A stretch of DNA of 64,000 nucleotides from Candidatus Eisenbacteria bacterium (GCA_018831195.1 JAHJDP010000002.1:1-64000); one strand, 5' to 3'; positions 37,340 to 47,665 are shown, numbered from the stretch's first letter. Translations and numbers: made by a program. The notes: generated by a model not told the origin, from the letters alone.

Positions 37340-39445
37340 TCAGTTTTCCTCCGCCCCATCATCAATCCAATCTCCCATCTCGGAGAGAAGCTCGTTATCG
37401 GGCGGCCCGCCCTTGGGCATACGTTCCCCGGATCCTCCGGCCGATGCTTGTGTTCCCAATAGTTTGTTAACAATATAGCTGCTGTCTGAACGCCCCGGTT
37501 CGACTCTGTTGAGACCGGGAACTTGCGTGCTTGGTACGCCAACGATATTCCCATAGCTCGATCCCGCGCTGAGGTTCAGGTCGGCGGCAGCGCTCTCGGC
37601 GGAATGGCATCCGGCGAGGGCGCAGCTCTGGTCCAGCTTGGGTTCAATGTCGTTGGCAAACGACCGTGCGGGTGGGGGTGGAGGATCGCAGACGGTTGAG
37701 TTTGACGATTGGGAGCAAGCTAGCGGCACGAGGAAGAGCCCCAGAGCCGGGACGGCGGCGGCGATACGGCCCAGAAGTCTGGGAACCCGATTGACAGAGG
37801 GCAGTCGAGAGAGCTTGGACCTGGCAAGGAGGGCGCGACCCTCAAGCTCCAAAGAAAGCGATGCCCACCGAACCGTATCAAGCCGGGTTCTGGCGTTAAC
37901 GGCTTGCCGCAAAGCCCCCATCGCCTCTTGATCAATACGGCGCCCGGCGATAGCCAGATCGGTGATGCGCTGCATATTTTCGACGGTGGCGGAATTGACA
38001 CTCTCGATCAGTGACCTGATCCGGCCCTTGAGATCTGGTGATGTCATCTCGGGGTGAAACCGCGACAGAAGACTGTGGCGAAATCCTAGATCCTGAACGC
38101 GCTGGAGTATGGAGGAACCACCGAAGTGACGATCCCAAAGAACGCTATTGAATAATTGAAAGGCCGTCTCGACCTTGTCATCCAGAATGCGATAGTCAAA
38201 TCCGCGATAGTCTCCGATCGCCCGTCCCTCCTGAATCATCCTGTCTTCCAAGGTCGAACGAGCATAAAGTTCCGTGCGCGCAATGTCAAACGGACAGCGA
38301 AGCTGCCGGCGGAGAAACATCAGATTCTCCTGCAACTCCGGGATCGTCGTCCCAGGATGGAAGATGAGCAGGTTAAAGCAGGCATAAACACCAACCCGCC
38401 GCAGGATGTCCAGCGCTTCCAAGTTAACTTGGGGAGAGACCCGGCGGTTCAGAGCGGCCAACCCACTGGCGGCGTGGGCCTCAATGCCGACATAGGCGCG
38501 GACAAGTCCCTTGTTGCGTAAATAGCGAAAGAGTTCTTCTTCAACATCATCCGGGCGGCACTTGATGACGAAAGCCAGCGGCTGTCCTATCCCGCGCTCA
38601 GCCTGCTCGAGTATCTCCTCGCATCGTTTTTTTGCCTTACGCCGATCCGGATGGATAAAATCGTCGTCGTGAAATACAAAGACGCGGACCCCATGCTCGC
38701 GATGGAGTAACACCATTTCCTCGGCAACATTTCGCGGGGACCGGAAACGAAGCCGGTCTGATGGGACTTGTTTGTGCCAAGCGTGGATGGAGCAGAACGA
38801 ACAAGAACCTGAACACCCACGGCTCGAAACAATCGGGGCTCGGGCATACCCAAGGGCTTTATCCGGACGGCGGCGGGCTGGAAACGGTAATGAATCCAAA
38901 GAAGCGACCTTGGTTGCGGGCAGATGCCGGATGGTGCCGTCGGAACCACGCCACGATACGCCATCCAAAGGTCCCGTGGTTGATTCATCAACCGGGCCAT
39001 CAGGCGCTCTCTCCACCGATCCGCCCATCAATTCGTCTATTGATCCGGACGATAGAGTGTGGAATTCCAGTTTGTTCAGAAGGTTGACAATCCGGAGCTC
39101 CCCATCGTGATGAATGATGGAGTCGATTTCGGGAGTATCTCTGAGAACTTCCTGCGCCCGAAGGGCTGCAAAGTGGCCCCCGGCGGTGATGTGTCCACTG
39201 AAACCCCTCCGTCGTATTTCCGCGACAAGTTTTTGGAAATCGGAGTACCGGCGCTGGGCCACCAGCGAGAGACCAATAAGCGCTGGGCCGCACCGGAGGA
39301 GTTTCCCAGCCACCTTCGGAATCTCCCGGTCATGATTAAACGGAATGAGCAAACACTCATGTCCCGAACGCTCAATCGCGCTGCACAGATAGGAGATCGA
39401 CAAATTCTCTTCGAGGTTGGGGCCGATCAGAATGGCTTTCATCAT
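37340..39445 (-). CDS. B12-binding radical SAM protein fused to a lipoprotein-like haem-binding tail
   Basis: The N-terminal part is a B12-binding domain (about residues 1-130) and a radical SAM domain with C222, C226 and C229 (numbered from an upstream frame start at 39478) in RGCSGSCSFC. At about residue 590 a hydrophobic stretch ends in a lipobox-like LVPLAC. The last 120 residues resemble the PSCyt1-type cytochrome domain: IEPKLDQSCALAGCH (CX4CH haem motif), LNRVEPGRSDSSYIV and ERMPKGGPP. A cytoplasmic radical enzyme joined to a periplasmic-type haem domain is unusual. It could be a gene fusion, or two proteins whose stop was lost. The start at 39445 or 39442 follows GGGGAGG. Confidence 0.78.
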   Translation of the reverse strand: MMKAILIGPNLEENLSISYLCSAIERSGHECLLIPFNHDREIPKVAGKLLRCGPALIGLSLVAQRRYSDFQKLVAEIRRRGFSGHITAGGHFAALRAQEVLRDTPEIDSIIHHDGELRIVNLLNKLEFHTLSSGSIDELMGGSVERAPDGPVDESTTGPLDGVSWRGSDGTIRHLPATKVASLDSLPFPARRRPDKALGYARAPIVSSRGCSGSCSFCSIHAWHKQVPSDRLRFRSPRNVAEEMVLLHREHGVRVFVFHDDDFIHPDRRKAKKRCEEILEQAERGIGQPLAFVIKCRPDDVEEELFRYLRNKGLVRAYVGIEAHAASGLAALNRRVSPQVNLEALDILRRVGVYACFNLLIFHPGTTIPELQENLMFLRRQLRCPFDIARTELYARSTLEDRMIQEGRAIGDYRGFDYRILDDKVETAFQLFNSVLWDRHFGGSSILQRVQDLGFRHSLLSRFHPEMTSPDLKGRIRSLIESVNSATVENMQRITDLAIAGRRIDQEAMGALRQAVNARTRLDTVRWASLSLELEGRALLARSKLSRLPSVNRVPRLLGRIAAAVPALGLFLVPLACSQSSNSTVCDPPPPPARSFANDIEPKLDQSCALAGCHSAESAAADLNLSAGSSYGNIVGVPSTQVPGLNRVEPGRSDSSYIVNKLLGTQASAGGSGERMPKGGPPDNELLSEMGDWIDDGAEEN

Positions 39446-39499
39446 CCGCCTCCCCTGGGCTTCGAAATTCTTTGGCACCCCCGCCCGACAAGCCCGGTG

Positions 39500-40474
39500 T
39501 CATGGCTTGCCATAGACTCCGAAAACATAATCACTCTTCCGGCTCTGCTTTACAAAGTCATCTTCGGCTGAAAACAGGACATTTAGCCATTCTCTAACTT
39601 CGGCCGTGTCCTCCACAAAATTGTGTGAAATATCCTTAAAAATCAATTGCAGCAGGTTTCCGCCATAGGGCCTTTCTTCGAGCTTTTTGAATGTCATTCT
39701 TAATTCCGGCATAATTTCTTCTGATGCAACCGCCTCAGAAGGATCAGATAAAATCATGCGCAAATACCCCGGCCGGTAGATTTTCTTTTTCTCGCGTTTG
39801 GATTTCCATCGCCGCCTGTAGGAAGCCGGAATTTTATTTAAGTAATAATTGGAAAGGGACAGCTGTTCATCCGTCCATTGAAACCGCTTGGGCCCAACAT
39901 ACTCATCAATAATTAATATTCCGTCGGATTTCAATGAATTGCGCAGTTTCTCAAATAGACTCCTTAGATTCCTGACATGATGGAGGATTGAATGAAGAAA
40001 TATGACATCATACCGATTGTCCCCAAAATCATATTTGTATATGTCGCCTACAAAATAGAACAGGTTGCCGCAATTTGATTTTTCGGCCTCTGCGTTGGCG
40101 CCTTTGATCCGCCTTGACGATAAATCAAACCCCTCAACCCGTGAAAACTGATCGTGTTTCGCAAACCTGAACTCCAAAGCGCCATAGCCACAGCCGGGGG
40201 AAATCATCCGCAGATTTTTCTTTTGTTTCAGATATTTGTTAACGACGTATGCCGGAAATTCCACATTGGATTCGCCGGTAATCAGACTATTCCACCTTTC
40301 TCGCACTCTGGGAATGGCCCACCAATGCACAGGAGGACTGGCGCTTTGTTCCCAGGTATTTCTTACTCTGGATAAATTTGAAACGGCCAGCCTGCTGAAC
40401 ACATATCCCGGCCCCCTAAGAAGCATCTTGTGATAGATGTCAACAAAATCTCCGATAGACAGAATTGTCTTCAT
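39500..40474 (-). CDS. Class I SAM-dependent methyltransferase
   Basis: SAM motif I is MISPGCGYGALEFRFA, followed by VEGFDLSSRRIKGAN and a typical motif III region HSILHHVRNL. The last 120 residues are less conserved and may bind the substrate. It is 55 bases upstream of the radical SAM gene on the same strand and could serve the same pathway, but the substrate is not visible. Confidence 0.85.
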   Translation of the reverse strand: MKTILSIGDFVDIYHKMLLRGPGYVFSRLAVSNLSRVRNTWEQSASPPVHWWAIPRVRERWNSLITGESNVEFPAYVVNKYLKQKKNLRMISPGCGYGALEFRFAKHDQFSRVEGFDLSSRRIKGANAEAEKSNCGNLFYFVGDIYKYDFGDNRYDVIFLHSILHHVRNLRSLFEKLRNSLKSDGILIIDEYVGPKRFQWTDEQLSLSNYYLNKIPASYRRRWKSKREKKKIYRPGYLRMILSDPSEAVASEEIMPELRMTFKKLEERPYGGNLLQLIFKDISHNFVEDTAEVREWLNVLFSAEDDFVKQSRKSDYVFGVYGKP

Positions 40475-40486
40475 ATCCGGTTCTTT

Positions 40487-41086
40487 TTACGGCGCGAGCG
40501 CCTTGTTTGATAGCGGAGAGTGCTTCGTCATTTCAAAATCATCAGGATTGTACCCTTGTTTGCGAAGCAATGAAAATATTCGATCCAGCTGTTCTTCAGA
40601 GAGCGTCCTGGTTCTGCTTAAAATCCAACCATATTTCCGATCAGGCGTCCCAACCACAGCGTATGTATAATCTTTATCAAGACCGATTATCCAATAGTCG
40701 CCCCAGAAGAGCGATATGCCGAATAGTTTGACAAAACTAACTTTCAGTTTGGCGTTGGATTTCTTATCCACGACCTTGGCGACGCCCTTGGCTTCAGATT
40801 GTTCATTGTCCCTGCCGATACAGCGATTCACGACATCAATCCGCCCATCCTTTCTCAAGGAATAGAAAGCGGAGGTGTTGCCGGCGCACTTTTTCTGAAA
40901 TCGATTCGGTATTTTGGCAATCTCGTACCAGAGACCCGTGTACTTCTTAAGCTCCACACGTTCTACGGGTATCGGTTGCTCTGTTTCGTTGCTTGCCATT
41001 AATAACCTCGATGTTGGAATTATCACGGAAAAAACAAGAATCAATCCAACCAAGAGCAAAGGGCTTTTGTAATATCGATACTTCAT
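40487..41086 (-). CDS. Lipocalin (Blc-type)
   Basis: A membrane-anchor or signal segment (PLLLVGLILVFSVIIPTS) precedes the lipocalin barrel. The GxW motif reads YTGLWYEIAKIPNRFQKKC, and the family's DYWIIGLDKDYTYAVVG and WILSRTRTLSEEQL segments are present. Bacterial lipocalins of this type sit in the outer membrane and bind lipids under stress. No lipobox cysteine is clear, so its attachment is uncertain. Confidence 0.85.
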   Translation of the reverse strand: MKYRYYKSPLLLVGLILVFSVIIPTSRLLMASNETEQPIPVERVELKKYTGLWYEIAKIPNRFQKKCAGNTSAFYSLRKDGRIDVVNRCIGRDNEQSEAKGVAKVVDKKSNAKLKVSFVKLFGISLFWGDYWIIGLDKDYTYAVVGTPDRKYGWILSRTRTLSEEQLDRIFSLLRKQGYNPDDFEMTKHSPLSNKALAP

Positions 41087-41111
41087 GAACCACCCTTATT
41101 ATCCGCCCGCC

Positions 41112-41780
41112 TTAATATCCGCCGACATCCATGGGGGATTCCTCGCCGATGTGCTTCAGGCGGGAGGCGTACCCGGCCAATTGGCGCGCTCTTTCATCGT
41201 CGGTCATGCGGGCGGGGCCGTAGACAATCTGCGGCGCCAGCACATCAAATCCGACAAACTGCAATATGCCCCGCTGAATCGGGCGCAGGATCCCGCCGAT
41301 ATCGCCGTTAAAGCCATCCTTAAGATAGGCCTTTTCGGGGCCGCCCGTTGTCAGTGACAAGAGCGCCCGCTTGCCACGACAGGTCCCGGTCTCGTAAATT
41401 TGACCGCCGCCGTACAAGCGCCCCATGGCAAACACCCGATCAACCCACCCTTTGAGAGCCGCCGGCAACCCAAACCACCAGAAGGGAAATTGCCAGATCA
41501 TGAGATCGCACCACTCGATCTTTTTAATTTCAGAATCAATCTCCGCTGAAAAGCCGTTCGCTTCAGCGGCATGCAATTCTTCGAATTGCAGCTTCAGATA
41601 ATCTGGATCCTTGATGGTTTTGAAGTTTTCCCGCCCGGAGACCGGATCAAAACGCATATCGTGCAGGTCCGACGTCCGCACCTCGTTCCCGGCGCCTTTC
41701 AGCGCCTCACAAGCCGCATGAAACATTGCATGGTTAAAACTTCGGGGTTCCGGATGCCAATAGACAATAAAGGCTTTCAT
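41112..41780 (-). CDS. NAD(P)H-dependent quinone oxidoreductase (flavodoxin-like fold)
   Basis: Residues 1-30 hold the flavin-binding start MKAFIVYWHPEPRSFNHAMF, then WCDLMIWQFPFWWFGLPAALKGWVDRVF (motif of the MdaB/KefF/NQO family) and the GGGQIYETG loop. It reduces quinones with NAD(P)H and FMN or FAD. The start at 41780 follows AAGGAG. No clear operon partner is visible. Confidence 0.88.
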   Translation of the reverse strand: MKAFIVYWHPEPRSFNHAMFHAACEALKGAGNEVRTSDLHDMRFDPVSGRENFKTIKDPDYLKLQFEELHAAEANGFSAEIDSEIKKIEWCDLMIWQFPFWWFGLPAALKGWVDRVFAMGRLYGGGQIYETGTCRGKRALLSLTTGGPEKAYLKDGFNGDIGGILRPIQRGILQFVGFDVLAPQIVYGPARMTDDERARQLAGYASRLKHIGEESPMDVGGY

Positions 41781-41852
41781 AGCGATTCTCCTTTTGCCCC
41801 CCACTTTTGCAGCCGGCCGCGGCGATTTCCCTTATCTCTTCGAAGAGCCCAT

Positions 41853-43037
41853 TCAACAAAAGAGTCCTTTCCCCCAGCCGGCGGAAACAGCAAAGTCCAT
41901 GCACCTCTTGAAAATCTCATAATTGAAATCCGGCGGGAGGGCGCCGCCGGTTGCTCTATCGGTATTATCTCTCGCGAATATCCTTTTATCAGAAATATAT
42001 GGCCGGTAGGCCTTAATAAAATGGTCAAAGAGCTCCTCGGGCGGATTTCTCATCTCGTTCTCGCCCGGCGCGCCGATAACAATCTCGATCCCGGTTATAT
42101 TGAGAAAGCGTTCGGCATATGCAGCCAATCTAAACATGCTTTCCGGAGAATTGCTTGTGATGTGATAGATTGTTTCATTAACAGGCGTCTCAATTATCGT
42201 GAGAACTGTCTCTGCAAAATAATCCACGGGAATCAGGTTAATTTTGCCCTCATTCGGAATGAATATCCTGATAGGAAGATGCAGCCCGCCTTCATCGTTC
42301 ATATAAATGCCGAATTCCGTCGATTTCATTCCGTGGTTGAATTTTATATCATCGAGATAAATATCCCTGATTTGCTGCAAAGACCTGATCGGATAATAGA
42401 GCGCCTTGAATTTGAGGGCCCTTCCCGTAACTGAATCACCATATACAATAGAGGGGCGCATTATTGTATATGGAATCCCGCCCTCCCGGCACTTTTCGGA
42501 TACTATATGCTCGGCATGCGCTTTGCTCTCTTCATAAACATTGGTGAAACGGCCTGATTTCACCACCGCTTCCGGGCACTTTATACTGCCGGTCCCCGCC
42601 GCATAAGCCGTGCTGATAAAATGAAAGCTGCGCGCCCTGCTCTCTATCGCAAATTTCATGATCTCATTGAGGCTCTCCACATTGGATTTCATCACACTAT
42701 CACGATTCTTCTCGGAAAAGCTGGTATCCGAGGCGCAGTGAATCATGTTTAAGTGTAAGCCGCATAGACGCTCATACTCATTCTCGCCCAGGCCCAGCCT
42801 CGATTCCAGAAAATCAATTTCATATGTTTCGAGCAATCCCCGCGGGTGCTGCATGCCGAACCAATTCAGCAGTTTCCTGATTCTCTCCTTCAGCGGTTCA
42901 CCATCCGCGGGCCGCCCCGCGATGACAACACTTTTGCCCTTCGATAGAAGCCCCGCCATGATGTGGCTCCCCAAAAAGCCGGTGGCGCCTGTGAGCAGAT
43001 ACCTCGCTTCCTCCCCCGTTTCTATTGCGGTCATCAA
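41853..43037 (-). CDS. Thioester reductase-like short-chain dehydrogenase
   Basis: The NAD(P)-binding motif GATGFLGSHI sits at residues 18-27, and YAAGTGSIKCPEAVVKSG and YEESKAHAE (a YxxxK-type site, here Y-x-x-S-K) follow. The layout matches the NAD_binding_4 domain of thioester or fatty-acyl reductases, which release or reduce thioester-bound acyl chains. It overlaps the upstream FAD/Fe-S protein gene by four bases, so the two probably form one redox pair. The acyl substrate is unknown. Confidence 0.8.
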   Translation of the reverse strand: MMTAIETGEEARYLLTGATGFLGSHIMAGLLSKGKSVVIAGRPADGEPLKERIRKLLNWFGMQHPRGLLETYEIDFLESRLGLGENEYERLCGLHLNMIHCASDTSFSEKNRDSVMKSNVESLNEIMKFAIESRARSFHFISTAYAAGTGSIKCPEAVVKSGRFTNVYEESKAHAEHIVSEKCREGGIPYTIMRPSIVYGDSVTGRALKFKALYYPIRSLQQIRDIYLDDIKFNHGMKSTEFGIYMNDEGGLHLPIRIFIPNEGKINLIPVDYFAETVLTIIETPVNETIYHITSNSPESMFRLAAYAERFLNITGIEIVIGAPGENEMRNPPEELFDHFIKAYRPYISDKRIFARDNTDRATGGALPPDFNYEIFKRCMDFAVSAGWGKGLFC

Positions 43038-44896
43038 TCAGCGCCAACGGTGGAATAGAGAAAACTCTCCTTCCGGCTGAATCCCTGGCGGAATACATCC
43101 CTTATCCAGGTCACGGTCCCTGTTTCGGCGGAATATCTTTCTATCATCACTCCGGCTTCCATCATGGCCTGCTGCGTTTTCATGCGCTCAACCGGATCGT
43201 TATGGTCGAGGTAGTAGTCATACTCAAACACACAGCGTTTGCCGTCATCCAGAGGAGTGATGAAACCAAAGTCGTTCTTCAGCCCGTGGCCGCGGGCGAT
43301 GCGCCTGAACTCCCTGTCAATCTCCGCAATGAGTTTATTGTCTATGGGGAGATATACAACCATTGCCAGGACATGTTTCTCGCGCCCCATGCGCGAACTG
43401 ATAATTCTGAACATGCTAAGCCATACGGGGTCGGTCATCTCGGGCCTTGAATAGAGTTTCTCATAGAAAGGACGAAGCTCAGGGTCAACATCGCGCACAA
43501 GTTGTGCGGGTGATGGCGCCAGCGCCGCTTCAGCAAGGTCATGAAAATGCCTAAGTCCCAGGTATGAAAACCGCTCTTCGCCGGAAAGCTCATCTATGAG
43601 ATCCAGCCATTGAGCCGAGGCGAGTGAGGGGAGCCCCAGGTTCAGGGTTCTGATCAGGCGGTTGTCAAAGTATTTGTATCCCATCGCTTTTATCGAATGA
43701 AGCGCGTATTTATCCCCGATCACGAGAACTACGTATTCAATTTTCAGTTTATCTTTGAATGCATTTCTCACTTCCACCGCAAGCTTTTTCGTGGGCGAGA
43801 GAAAAGCCGATATATACTCTCCGCCCAGCACGCCGATGGCCAGGCCTATACGCCGCATGGCGCACTCTTTTGCAAAATGAAGCGCCCGCTCAAGGGACTC
43901 AAAGGGAACAAGCGCGGCGCCTTCGTCGGAAGTGACGGGGTGAAGCCTGATATATGCGGCTGTGCATATCCCCGGTATGACTGAATCCTCCTTCTTGAAT
44001 GCAAAGAGGTTCGGGGCGGATGTATCGCTCAGCCTGAACACGCCGCCGTCGTGTCCGACGAATTCAGCATCAATGTAATTGTCAGCCGCCGTGCCGTAGC
44101 TCGCTGAAAATGTAGAGAATATTCCTGAACACATGATGTTGGCGCAAACCAATGCCGCCGGCTCTGCGGCATTGACCCTGAAGCCGCGCTTCACCGCCGC
44201 TTTCTGAAGATCGAAAGCGGAAACACCCGGGCCGACCTTAACCAGCCAGTTCTTCTCGTCAAAGTCGATTGTCTTCATTCTGCCGAGGTCGATAACGGCG
44301 CCCTCGCTCATGACAAAACCCATGACGCTCGACCCGTTCCCTCTCACGGCGTAAGGCACATTGCGCTTCATCAGCAGTTTAACCACGGCCGAAATTTCAA
44401 CGGTCGAACCCGGCATAATAATATATTCCGGCATGCGGGGCTCAGCGACGGGGCAGGGGTCATGAGCATAGGTAAGCGCCACCGCGCGATCACTTGTTGC
44501 CCAGGCGTCACCAACGATTTCCTTCAGGCCATCAAGGATCCCGTTCTTCTCTTCAGTCACCACCGCGCCGCCGTTATTCAGGTGATGGCTTACATGCTCC
44601 TTGAGGGCCTGCATGACAATGGATGGCTTCATCTCTGTTACAAAATAGCATTGGTAGTCGCAGAGTCCGCAAAGGTCACAGCTCTCGGCAATCTCTACAC
44701 ACTTTTCAGTAACCGGGATCCTGTTCTCCGCCAGGGCTGCATAGAGATCCATCCTTCCCTGAGGATAGAAGGAAACATAATGTTTCTCTGCTCCCGATTT
44801 GCACAATCCCGCGCCCAAGAAATCTATCTTGCACATGGCATAATGCCTGCAGCTCCTGGCTGTTTTCAGCGCATCGTCCAACGCGTGTTCCTTCAC
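43034..44896 (-). CDS. FAD-linked oxidase with N-terminal Fe-S motif
   Basis: The N-terminal 100 residues contain cysteines that look like a ferredoxin-type cluster (SCDLCGLCDYQCY). A PCMH/FAD_binding_4 domain follows (about 140-340) with IIMPGSTVEISAVVKLLMKR and AVRGNGSSVMGF. The C-terminal part resembles the cap domain of glycolate-oxidase- and VAO-type enzymes. It probably oxidises a hydroxy acid or alcohol and passes electrons through its Fe-S cluster. The four-base overlap with the reductase-like gene downstream suggests a shared substrate cycle. Confidence 0.82.
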   Translation of the reverse strand: MKEHALDDALKTARSCRHYAMCKIDFLGAGLCKSGAEKHYVSFYPQGRMDLYAALAENRIPVTEKCVEIAESCDLCGLCDYQCYFVTEMKPSIVMQALKEHVSHHLNNGGAVVTEEKNGILDGLKEIVGDAWATSDRAVALTYAHDPCPVAEPRMPEYIIMPGSTVEISAVVKLLMKRNVPYAVRGNGSSVMGFVMSEGAVIDLGRMKTIDFDEKNWLVKVGPGVSAFDLQKAAVKRGFRVNAAEPAALVCANIMCSGIFSTFSASYGTAADNYIDAEFVGHDGGVFRLSDTSAPNLFAFKKEDSVIPGICTAAYIRLHPVTSDEGAALVPFESLERALHFAKECAMRRIGLAIGVLGGEYISAFLSPTKKLAVEVRNAFKDKLKIEYVVLVIGDKYALHSIKAMGYKYFDNRLIRTLNLGLPSLASAQWLDLIDELSGEERFSYLGLRHFHDLAEAALAPSPAQLVRDVDPELRPFYEKLYSRPEMTDPVWLSMFRIISSRMGREKHVLAMVVYLPIDNKLIAEIDREFRRIARGHGLKNDFGFITPLDDGKRCVFEYDYYLDHNDPVERMKTQQAMMEAGVMIERYSAETGTVTWIRDVFRQGFSRKESFLYSTVGAD

Positions 44897-44917
44897 ACAA
44901 GTTTGAAGCTGTCGCGC

Positions 44918-46390
44918 TCAGCGCTTCTTCTTTTTTGTCGCATTGCCGAGCGTGATGCCAAGAGCTTCAGCCACACCCTTGCCGTACGCCGGGTCCGCTT
45001 TCATACAATTGCCGATGTGGCGGATCTTGATCTCCTTGGGCGCATCGCCCATCGCGCGGGCGGTGTTGCCGAAGAGCGCCTGCCGCTGCTCATGGCTCAT
45101 CAGGCGAAACAGCTGGCCGGGCTGGGAGTAGTAGTCGTCGTCCTCGCGATGATTCCAGTGATCGGCGGCCCCTTCCAGGCTCAGCGGCGGCTCTGCGACA
45201 TCCGGCTGCTCTTGCCACTCGCCGTAGCTGTTCGGCTCATAGCCCAGCGTGCTGCCATAATTCCCATCGACCCGCATGGAGCCGTCGCGGTGGTAACTAT
45301 GAAAGGGACAGCGGGAAGCATTCACCGGGATCAAGTGGTGATTGACACCCAGCCGGTAGCGTTGCGCATCCCCGTAGGAGAACAAACGGCCCTGCAGCAT
45401 CTTGTCGGGCGAAAAACCGATGCCGGGCACGATGTTGGCCGGGTTGAAAGCCGCTTGTTCAACCTCGGCGAAATAATTCTCAGGATTGCGGTTGAGCTCG
45501 AAGACACCCACCTTGATGAGCGGGTAGTCTTTGTGAAACCAGACCTTGGTTAGATCAAACGGATTATAGGGGGATTGGGCCGCTTCTTTCTCCGTCATCA
45601 CTTGGATGAACATCGTCCAGCGCGGGAAATCCCCCTTCTCAATACTTTCGTATAAGTCGCGCTGATGGCTTTCCCGGCACTTGCCGACGACCGCCGCCGC
45701 TTCTTCATCCGTCAGATTCTTGATGCCCTGCTGGGACTCAAAGTGAAACTTGACCCAGAACCGCTTATTCTTGGCGTTGATCAGGCTGAAGGTGTGGCTG
45801 CCGAAGCCATGCATGTGGCGGTAGGAATAGGGAATGCCGCGGTCACTCATGGTGATGGTGACCTGGTGCAGCGCTTCCGGCAGCGAGGTCCAAAAATCCC
45901 AGTTGTTGCGGGCGCTGCGAAGATTGGTGCGGGGGTCGCGCTTCACCGCGTGATTCAGGTCGGGGAACTTCAGTGGATCGCGCAGAAAGAATACCGGTGT
46001 GTTGTTGCCCACCAGATCCCAGTTTCCCTCGTCAGTATAATATTTCATGGCGAAGCCCCGGATGTCGCGCTCGGCGTCAGCGGCGCCGCGCTCACCGGCC
46101 ACCGTGGAGAAACGGGCGAACAGCTCGGTCTTCTTGCCCACCTTGGAGAAAATTTTGGCCTTGGTGTAGCGTGTGATGTCGTGGGTGACGGTGAAGGTGC
46201 CATAGGCACCGGAGCCCTTGGCGTGCATCCGCCTCTCGGGGATGACCTCCCGGTCGAAATGGGCAAGTTTCTCCAAAAACCAGACATCTTGCAGCAGCAT
46301 CGGGCCGCGCGGCCCGGCGGTCATCGCATTCTGATTATCGGCGACCGGCGCGCCGCCGTTGGTGGTCAGTTTTTTCTTTTTATTTTTCAT
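44918..46390 (-). CDS. katA: Small-subunit haem catalase
   Basis: This is a clade-3-type monofunctional catalase that converts hydrogen peroxide to water and oxygen. The distal histidine lies in TVTHDITRY, the distal asparagine in VGNNTPVFF, and the proximal haem ligand tyrosine in [15 protein letters not shown] start at 46390, preceded by GGAGGG, with an N-terminal lysine-rich tail ([14 protein letters not shown]) and a length of 490. The frame from 46483 is unsupported. It converges with nothing close and precedes the plus-strand two-component system divergently. Confidence 0.95.
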   Translation of the reverse strand: MKNKKKKLTTNGGAPVADNQNAMTAGPRGPMLLQDVWFLEKLAHFDREVIPERRMHAKGSGAYGTFTVTHDITRYTKAKIFSKVGKKTELFARFSTVAGERGAADAERDIRGFAMKYYTDEGNWDLVGNNTPVFFLRDPLKFPDLNHAVKRDPRTNLRSARNNWDFWTSLPEALHQVTITMSDRGIPYSYRHMHGFGSHTFSLINAKNKRFWVKFHFESQQGIKNLTDEEAAAVVGKCRESHQRDLYESIEKGDFPRWTMFIQVMTEKEAAQSPYNPFDLTKVWFHKDYPLIKVGVFELNRNPENYFAEVEQAAFNPANIVPGIGFSPDKMLQGRLFSYGDAQRYRLGVNHHLIPVNASRCPFHSYHRDGSMRVDGNYGSTLGYEPNSYGEWQEQPDVAEPPLSLEGAADHWNHREDDDYYSQPGQLFRLMSHEQRQALFGNTARAMGDAPKEIKIRHIGNCMKADPAYGKGVAEALGITLGNATKKKKR

Positions 46391-46552
46391 GGGTCCCTCC
46401 ATTGGTTCTTTGTGGTCGAAGTATACATGGGGGTCGCCCGAGGCGCCAGCATCGCGATCGGCGTGGTGACGGCGCTTCGCCAAAGGCCCCGGCCTGCGTT
46501 ATCATGACGGGGTCGCCGCGGGGATGCCGCGGTGCGACCGGAGGACGCCGCG

Positions 46553-47665
46553 ATGAAGGACGACATTCTGCACAGGCTGACCGAGCGGGTGAAAGAGCTG
46601 ACCGCCCTCCACCGCACCTCCCGCCTCCTCCAAAATTACGAACGCCCGACCGGCGAACTCATGAACCAGATCGCGGCCCTGCTGCCCGGCGCCTGGCAAT
46701 ATCCTGATGTGGCCGCTGCGCGGATCCGCTTCCGCGGCAACGAGTTTCTGACCAAAGGCTTTCACGAATCGGCCTGGACCCAGCGCGCCGATTTCGCCAC
46801 TCCCTCGGGAGAGGGAGGCAGCATCACGATCGCCTACCTCGAGGCGCGGCCCGTGGCGGATGAAGGGCCTTTCCTGGCGGAGGAGCGCGATCTCATCGAA
46901 TCTCTAGCCGAAATGCTGCGATCCCACCTGGAACATCTTCTGGCGGATGAAGCTCTGCGCGAAACCCGTGACGCCCTCGAAGCCCAGGTGCTGGCGCGGA
47001 CGGCGGACCTGCGGCGCCTGGCATCCCGGCTGACTCTGGCGGAAGAAAAGGAGCGGCGGCGCATCGCCTCCGACCTGCACGATCACATTGGCCAGGCATT
47101 GGCCTTTATTAAAATGCGCATGCGGGAATTCCAGGGTAACGCCGTTTTTAGCGGCTTTGAGGAGGCCCTCGATGAGATTCTCCGCCTGCTCGACCAGACC
47201 ATCCGATATACTCGCGCACTGACCGGAGAGATCAGCCCCCCGGTCCTCTACGAACTGGGTTTGGGGCCGGCTCTGGACTGGCTCGCCGACTATTTCACAA
47301 CCAAAGGACATTTCCGCGTCCGTCTGCGCACGCGGGGCCAGGCGCGGGAGCTGCCCGAAGAGATGGCCATCATGTTGTTCAAGTCAGCCCGGGAGCTACT
47401 GAACAACAGTCTCAAGCACTCCGGTGAGCGAGAAGCCAGCCTGGATCTGACGTGGGAAGCGGACGCGCTCACACTCTGCGTCGGCGATCGCGGATGCGGC
47501 TTCGATCCCGCCCTGTCGGCGGCCGCAGGGGGCGACGGCTTCGGCCTGTTCAGTATTCGCGAGCGCTTCAGCGACTTGGGCGGCGGCGTCACCATCGCGT
47601 CCGCCCCCGGCGCCGGTTGCCGTGTAACCTTGAATGTGCCGCTGCGGCGGCGGGAGAGGCCATGA
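46553..47665 (+). CDS. NarL-type sensor histidine kinase
   Basis: The N terminus is a soluble GAF-like sensing region (about 1-130). A coiled coil leads to a HisKA_3 dimerisation segment with the phospho-acceptor in RIASDLHDHIGQAL and an HATPase domain with ELLNNSLKHSGE (N box) and VGDRGCGFDP (G1). No membrane segment is visible, so it senses a cytoplasmic signal. The start at 46553 follows GGAGG. The next gene, a response regulator, overlaps its stop by four bases. Confidence 0.92.
   Translation: MKDDILHRLTERVKELTALHRTSRLLQNYERPTGELMNQIAALLPGAWQYPDVAAARIRFRGNEFLTKGFHESAWTQRADFATPSGEGGSITIAYLEARPVADEGPFLAEERDLIESLAEMLRSHLEHLLADEALRETRDALEAQVLARTADLRRLASRLTLAEEKERRRIASDLHDHIGQALAFIKMRMREFQGNAVFSGFEEALDEILRLLDQTIRYTRALTGEISPPVLYELGLGPALDWLADYFTTKGHFRVRLRTRGQARELPEEMAIMLFKSARELLNNSLKHSGEREASLDLTWEADALTLCVGDRGCGFDPALSAAAGGDGFGLFSIRERFSDLGGGVTIASAPGAGCRVTLNVPLRRRERP

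Noticed and set aside
45665-46507. Plus-strand frame of 280 codons opposite the catalase gene
   Set aside because: The catalase on the minus strand has complete active-site motifs. The antisense frame has no family signal.
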